From contig CM034597.1 in the NCBI GenBank assembly GCA_020091685.1, positions 28,570,388 to 28,634,387 of the forward strand: a stretch of 64,000 bases of DNA, given 5' to 3'. Below are positions 57,735 to 64,000 of this stretch, in pieces. The stretch comes from Lutjanus erythropterus. Taxonomy: Eukaryota; Chordata; Actinopteri; Lutjaniformes; Lutjanidae. Made by a program: the position numbers and the translations under genes. Numbering within the stretch: position 1 is the stretch's first letter; every line of letters starts with the position of its first letter. The notes under the pieces are model-generated. The model did not search any database. It had not been told where the DNA came from and worked only from the letters and a program-made list of their open reading frames with translations.

Positions 57735-58040
57735 GTAAGTTTGACATTCTCCGTCCATGACAAAGATTTAAATCAAACAAACTGCTAACTTTCTTTTCTT
57801 GCCTAATTTACTATCCACTGTAGAAAATCAGATAAATCAGATCTCTGTAGTGCATGCTGTCTAATTTGGAGATAAGCTCTATCTCTAGCTCTTTCCCTCA
57901 TGTCTGCCACCACTATTCTGTTGATTAAGTCAATAATTTCCTGATTTCATCTGAAATTGAAATTCTTTTAGCAGTGGGTTGGGAACTATTCTTTTCTTCT
58001 TCAAGATACAAAATGTGGATGCGTGTGTGCAAACCTTTAA

Positions 58041-58384
58041 AAGGCCAGTGTGTTAGGGGGACTTATTGGCAGAATATAACAGAAATAGAATATAATATTC
58101 GTAAGTGTGTTTTCATTAGTATAAAATCACCTGAAAATAAGAATTGTTGTGTTTTTGTTACCTTAAAATGAGTTGTTTACATCTACAGAGGATGTGGGTC
58201 CTCTTACACGGAGGCTGCCATGTTCTGGTAGCCCCAAACAGACAAACCAAACACTGTCTCTAGATACGGCCTTTAATGTTGTGCATGAGTTTTGCAACCA
58301 CCTTAGTTTCTCCTACATGCTTGAAAGCGGTTTGCAGTCTACAAGCTCACCAATATATGCCAATAAATCCTGTACACTGGTCCT
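58041..58384. mobile_element. complete TTAA-type element (344 bp, AGGACCAGTG family)
   Basis: Ends aaggccagtgtgttaggggg and aatcctgtacactggtcctt are inverted partners. Perfect TTAA duplications flank it (58037-58040, 58385-58388). TTAA targets are typical of piggyBac and Kolobok. Non-coding. Confidence 0.8.
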
Positions 58385-58851
58385 TTAACACAGAAAATGC
58401 ACATGGATGGAGAGAATGTATATGTACGTAGACTGTACATGTGAGTTTGCATGCCTGTGTATGAGTGTGGCACCTCCCTTCACCCACTAATTAGAGTCAA
58501 CTAATTTGCCATTGATTTATCATGTACACACTGCCTGCTTATTGACCCATCGAGCACTAAAGCCATCCAGAGAGCACTGTACTGGTTCTGCAGGTGACCT
58601 ATCTTCATGTCAAGGGCCATACTGTGAAGGTTTCATGTTTTGTTTTTGTTTACAAGTCACATGTGCTTTAAATTACTGATAACCATTTTCCACAGTGTTT
58701 CCTATCAGTTTTCAGATTGATTCCTTATCTTACAGGGAGACAATTATTTATCTTCATCTAAGTATGTTATGAATACAAATTTGAAGAATTAAAGCATGCA
58801 TTTGATTCATAATCCCTCACAGTTAACATGTACTCTACTGTGCTTGTTTAA

Positions 58852-59460
58852 AGGGATCGATCAGAGTTTTTGAAATGGGGTTGTATACTTATCCATAGTT
58901 TGTATAATACCTACAATAGATGGCGGTCAGCAGGCCCCCAGTTTGGAGAAGCAGAAGCAGTATTAGTGTAGGAATCTAAACAATGTACCACGATGGACAA
59001 GGTCAACAGCAAAATATATCTTAGCCACTTTTCTCACCTCTTCACCTTGCTGTCAGACAGCTCGTTATACAAGCCAAGTTTTGCTCTCTCTCCAAACCAA
59101 CCAAACTCCTTTTGCAAAAATAGTAATTTTACCTCACAGAGCATAGGAGTTAATGGTCTACCGCTGCCTCAGTTGGTTAGTATGTTTGTGTTAATGCGTG
59201 GCTTTGTTGAATCCTCACTTACCCTTTAAAACACTGAAGTCACACAGTAACACAAATAAACTAGCCAGTCAAGGCAGCAGTGGACGAGCAACTCGTGTGT
59301 TCTTTGAGGTAAAATTACTGATTTTGTCAAAAGAGTTTGATGATGGGAAGAGAGTGATATAACTTAATTTTCCTGTCATAAAAGGCTGTCTGACAGGAAG
59401 GTTTACCAATGTAAATATTCTAAATATAGCATACCTTTAAACAGTTTTTTAAGTGGAGCA
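58852..59460. mobile_element. second copy of the fold-back TTAA element, right-truncated
   Basis: TTAA (58848-58851), then aagggatcgatcagagtttt, acttatccatagtttgtata and tagatggcggtcagcaggcc, matching 22180 onward. It contains both inverted halves up to ttaagtggagc and then loses the right terminus. Confidence 0.7.
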
Positions 59461-60910
59461 AACAACCACCAAACATTCGCTATCTTTTTCACGTCCCATG
59501 TTTGTGTGTTGTTTGACTTCCAGACGGCACCACTTATAAATGCAGTGCTCTCAGTCACCTGTTCTCAATCAGATGTTGGTGCATCCAAGAAGGCCACCAG
59601 TGAAAATTTTCTGAACAGTCCTGGCTTACAATAGCATGACCATGTAATCTGGTTCTGTTAAAAAAAATACAGCTCAAATGGACTATATATTCTCTGAATT
59701 GTGTTTTGTACAAGTGGGATTTTCATCCTGTGTAAAGGCTGGGGAGATGATGAGGTAGAGGGAAAAGAAAGGAATTGTTGAGGGAGGTGAACTGGAAAAT
59801 GGATGAAACAGAAAAGTGTACTGAGAGATTATACCACCCTACAATGAACGGAGGGTACCTGGAAGGTAAAAAATCAATCTAAAAACTTTCAGCATGCTTT
59901 GGGAAATGGAAGGTAATGTAATTTGAGTGGTTTGTAGATAATGGACTAACGTACAGAAAACCTCCTGTGTGGTCCTTGAAGCAAGAATCCCACAGCGGCC
60001 GTACAGCTCATGCATTGCTCTTATAGCTGACTTAATCTCATAGTCATTAAGTACAGTATTACATAATATAAATAGCACAGCGTAAGCTCTGTCTACACAT
60101 GTTTCACTTATATACGTATGTTTTATAAGCTTTGTGCTAAAGATATCTCTATCTTTAGAGGGTCTGCACGTCTGTCACGTTGCCTGCATGCCTATAATCT
60201 GGAGCAATTGATAAATGCACTGCAGACCTCCGGTTAAAACAGTTGAAACACAAGCAGCGTGTGTGATTGACCTTGTCAAGCGATGCACTGCCGGGGGAAT
60301 TTCTGTAAAGTGCAGGAATCATTTAAGGCAAGCACACCAGAAGCCTGTTCAGTATTTATCTGTCAAAATAATTTATGTGCTTTGATTGGTTTAGGTTTGC
60401 TGTGCTACTCGAGCTACCTGCTGCATTAATATTACATTCACTAAGAAAAAAAAATTATATCGATCATGACTCAGTGCTCACAGCCATTTTTAGCTGTAAC
60501 TCACTTCCCTCTGCCTGCTTTTGCTCAAGCTCCTGCGTGCAAGGTCCCACAGACAGACCAATATTTCTGTAATTGGCTATAATTAGTAGCCCTCGCCTTA
60601 CTTTCATGGAGGCACGTGGACTCTGCAAGCATCGGGCAGCGCAGAGAGGAGACAGAAAGAAAGGAAGAGAAACTTGAAGATGTGAGAGAGAAATGCGAAT
60701 AGGAGGGCAACTAGAGACAGTTCATAGTAAACATCATTAATATATGGTAAATTTATGATAAATTAAACTTAAGTTAATAAATGTAATAATAATAAATATT
60801 CAATGTCCGAGTAGACTTTCAAAATACAGGCAAAATAATTTCTTCCTTATGTTTAGGGCGAGCTCGTTTTTGGGATGAATGAGTACACTTCTTACAGAAG
60901 TTACATACGT

Positions 60911-60985
60911 ACTGCAACGATTAGTCAATTATTTGATTAGTTGTCAACTAATAAATTAACTATTTTGATAATCAAATAATAGTTT
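60911..60985. mobile_element. fragment of the GCTGCAAC-type MITE
   Basis: actgcaacgattagtcaatt and aactattttgataatcaaat match one end of the family; the rest is absent. Confidence 0.5.
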
Positions 60986-62689
60986 TGAGGTGTTACAAAG
61001 TGTTACAGATATCTGGTCCACGTCTCTATGTAATGGTTTTCATATTATTTGGTAATCATTAAAAATACTTTTAAATGTTATCATGTGTGCAACAAGAAAC
61101 CGTTTACTAATTTAATCAGAATGTAATTGTGATCGTTTCTTATCTGCAGTGATTAGGGGCGTCATGATTCTTCCAATCTATGATTCAATTTGACTTTAAA
61201 TTTTAAGGTTACAATTCAATGCATTTACAAACTTGTTAATTTTGTTGTTATTGTTTTGGGGTTTTTTCACTGACGGCTTTGCCATTGTGTTGTGTGTTGT
61301 GTTTTGTAAAGATCAACAGATATTTACGTTTTTAAATTCTGTAAAAACAGTAAAACGTCTATATGGTATCAAGCGTAATATAACCAGCAGTAAGCTACAC
61401 TGTAGGTGGAGGTGGAGCAGTACTGGGATAATCCTTTATTCTGCCTTTGATTTTGATTATTGAAATTGAATGCTTATTTCAATTAGTTTTTGATTAATGA
61501 TTGAGTTTAATTAACTATCAATTTACCATTTATTAATGATCGTTATTGAGTGTTACTGTAATATTTGGTGGAACATATCTGGACCCATAAAACACAGAAA
61601 AAAACAAAGACTGGAGAGAAACTTCCAAGTCAGTAGAGTAGTATTGAGCAGGAAGTTTCCCAATCAGCTCTTCTTTTTCTGAGGTCATTATCTTTTATAT
61701 AACACGCTCGGCGTTGCATTCTGGGATTGTGTTAGCCTGGTGCTCCAGTCCAACTCTGCTGCTTACGCCAGCCGCCGCATTTTCACTCTCACAGCCGTGT
61801 GTCGGGTCATGTTCTGACTCACCGCTCGTGTTCCTGTTGATCTCAAGTGTTTTAATCAAGACTTGCCAAGAAAAAAGCTGTAAAAGTCACAGACGACAGG
61901 TCAACTTTGAGTAATAGGATATTACACATCACATTGACTGCATCTAATTTCAGTGTCACCCAGAGCCCTTAGGGTAAGTTGCTGGGGAATAAAGGGTCGA
62001 TATGGTTTTGCTTTAGCTTGTGTTGTTAATGTTACTGTCGGTTGGGTCATTGGTGCCTGTGACCCCATTACAGAGAGCCAACAGGCTGCTTTTTGTATGT
62101 GTGTGCGTGCACTGGTGTGTGTTCGTGCCTGTATTCAAATGCATGGACAGACACATGATGTTGAGATGGCACTGGCGAGGGCAGGCTGCTGCAGATAAGA
62201 GTGTCCCCACAGGTTTTCACCACAGGGAAATCACCAACCGCAGAGTTAAAACATGTTACAGATTTAGTCTGCAGCCCAGTGGAGTTAATTAACTCCTTTT
62301 TAGCCTGAGTTCAAGAGGCGCTGTTAGTTATTGTGTAATGCTACTGCTGGTGTTTGCATTTCAAGCAGCGTTGTGGGTTTTACATTGATTAGATTAATGA
62401 AACCTGGAATCACAGCTCTTTCCAGGAAATGCAGTGAAAGAAAATTGATCTTCCCTGGCTGCGTGGGGCATATTTTATTTCATTGCTCTTGCATGTGTAG
62501 GAGGTATACCATTAAACTAATCTATACACAAGTTTTAAGTTGGTGCCTAGCTTACACAGATCTCTGGCTTGGATGTTAAAAGAAAATTCATGTGGTTTGC
62601 CTGTTGGCATACTTTGTTTTAGACGTTGTTAAAATAGGCTTGTCTGGTTGTACCGGTTGGGGGCTACACTATAAAACAAAGCCAGGCTT

Positions 62690-63810
62690 TTTTTTCCCCA
62701 TGTGTGAGCTGTCTCAACAAAACTTAAAAACTCAGTCAGAGATAATGGGTATCATGGCAGTGTTTATTGACCTGCCTTGTTAATGCAGGCTTTCCTCTTC
62801 AGGCTCTGTGCACATTCATGTTAAAAGGGGAGTTTGGTGTGTCATGTGACTCTTCTTCTGCACATTATTCTTGGGTGGTATCTGTTTTTTTAATACCCTC
62901 ATACCTGACATTTCACTGGGGTTTATGGAAATTGTGTTAAAGAATTAAAAGCTGATGATAGAAGTCCATACTGTATATGACAGTCTTTATTTCTACCTTT
63001 AAATAGTTCTTCTGTTTCTCTGTTGTAATAAATCAATTTCATTTTTTATTTTGTTTTTCCACCAAAAAAGCAGTTTTTTATTTTCCTCTTCTATTTAGAT
63101 GACATTATTCATGATGCCAGTATTGAAAATCATACCTTCAGGATTTTTAGATATCCTGGTATTTCAAAACTCCGCAATCCTACCAAACATTAAACTTGAT
63201 ACAACAAATTTAAACTTGATATTCAAGAAATGCATTTAGGTCTGACACTGTCCCATATTTGAGGATACGTGGAAATCACTTTACTTTTTGACCAAATCAA
63301 AGTGAAATAGCTAATTTCGATTTAATATTATCCATGATAAAATAGTCATTTTCTAATTGGTGTTTGTAAATCAGATTCAAGCACAAAAGTGCTGTGTGAA
63401 TGACATGCTGTGTAAATTTTAAAGTGTTTGTACCTGAAGCAAACATTAAAAAAAGTGATTTTCTGTATTACCAACTAAATGCATGTCAGTTCCCTTGGCA
63501 ATACAATGCATATGGTTTGTGCTGTTGTAGTTACATTAATTACAGCTTTGATTGGTGACATTACTTATGTACAGCCCAACAGGTTTGCATATGTGGAGCC
63601 TTCCCTCAGCTGAGGATCTGTATCACTTGTCAGGAAAAGAAGTAGCTGAAGAGTGCTGCGTTTTTTAAGGCTGATTTAACCCTTAACTCTGAACATAACC
63701 TGCTCTGGACCAGGTTATGTGTTCAGCATATGTTACCATGGCGATCCAGCCAGGTTAAAAGAGAGCCACCTTCGTGACATTGAAAACTTTAGACTCAACA
63801 TACCTTGTTA
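62690..63810. mobile_element. long dispersed repeat, copy 2
   Basis: Same ordered blocks as 27500-28470. The final 130 nt (gaccaggttatgtgttcagc ... atccagccaggttaaaagag ... agactcaacataccttg) are the best preserved. Boundaries are approximate. Confidence 0.6.
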
Positions 63811-64000
63811 ACCCATTATTCCTGCATCCCTTGTACAGCCCTCTGGATATTCAAAAATCAGGTGATGTGTTTTTGTAGCTCTGTAGATCGTTTACAGGTC
63901 ATGACTAAACTCTCTTTAGCAGTACTGGACTTCAATCTGAAGGCTAATTATCTGTTAAACAACGTTTGAGATGAGTAAGCAGGCAGTGGTATCTGTGTGC

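Larger units (their letters stand above)
57735..64000 (+). other. osbpl9: osbpl9 intron 9 (runs off the window)
   Basis: 6.3 kb with repeats at 58041-58384, 58852-59460, about 60911-60985 and 62690-63810. The next conserved osbpl9 coding block is not present. A GC-richer patch at 61700-61900 is noted separately. Confidence 0.65.

Overview
The window is vertebrate nuclear DNA, most likely from a percomorph teleost fish. Short conserved exons with GT/AG borders sit in long AT-rich introns packed with (CA)n/(TG)n arrays and small non-autonomous DNA transposons, many of which still show terminal inverted repeats (TIRs) and matching target-site duplications (TSDs). Several repeat families match in type the high-copy elements of spiny-rayed fish; that species-level guess rests on memory of those families, not on a search. 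There are no bacterial-type operons, CRISPR arrays, recognisable rRNA/tRNA genes or viral genes.

Two protein-coding genes lie head to tail on the + strand. (1) abl2 (ARG non-receptor tyrosine kinase): the ten common exons from SH3 to the stop codon lie at 8990-19699. They join without a frame break into 1141 codons (SH3, SH2, kinase, proline/serine-rich tail, C-terminal F-actin-binding domain), followed by a long 3'UTR with a good poly(A) signal at 24739. The myristoylated '1b' first exon is not seen and presumably lies upstream of base 1. A phase-matched candidate alternative first exon is at 8211-8322. (2) osbpl9 (ORP9 lipid-transfer protein): ATG at 26166; nine coding exons to 57734 encode the first 194 residues (PH domain and following helical region). 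The ORD lipid-binding domain and stop codon are beyond base 64000. Two further phase-matched candidate first exons (34619-34676 and 46832-46855) would give a hybrid or PH-less N terminus; PH-less ORP9 (ORP9S) is known in mammals.

Layout: 1-8210 abl2 upstream intron with repeats; 8211-19699 abl2 exons; 19700-~24760 abl2 3'UTR with two inserted elements; 24760-26165 short intergenic/promoter region largely made of a dispersed repeat ending 141 bp before the osbpl9 ATG; 26166-57734 osbpl9 exons and introns; 57735-64000 osbpl9 intron 9.

The two genes have no known joint pathway: Abl2 couples receptors to actin remodelling, while ORP9 transfers lipids at ER-Golgi contacts. I found no new multi-gene system. 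The observations most worth checking are the three unlisted but phase-matched alternative first exons, an in-frame alternative donor in abl2 exon 10, a ~280 bp inverted repeat in osbpl9 intron 3, and a 21-bp perfect hairpin in osbpl9 intron 1.
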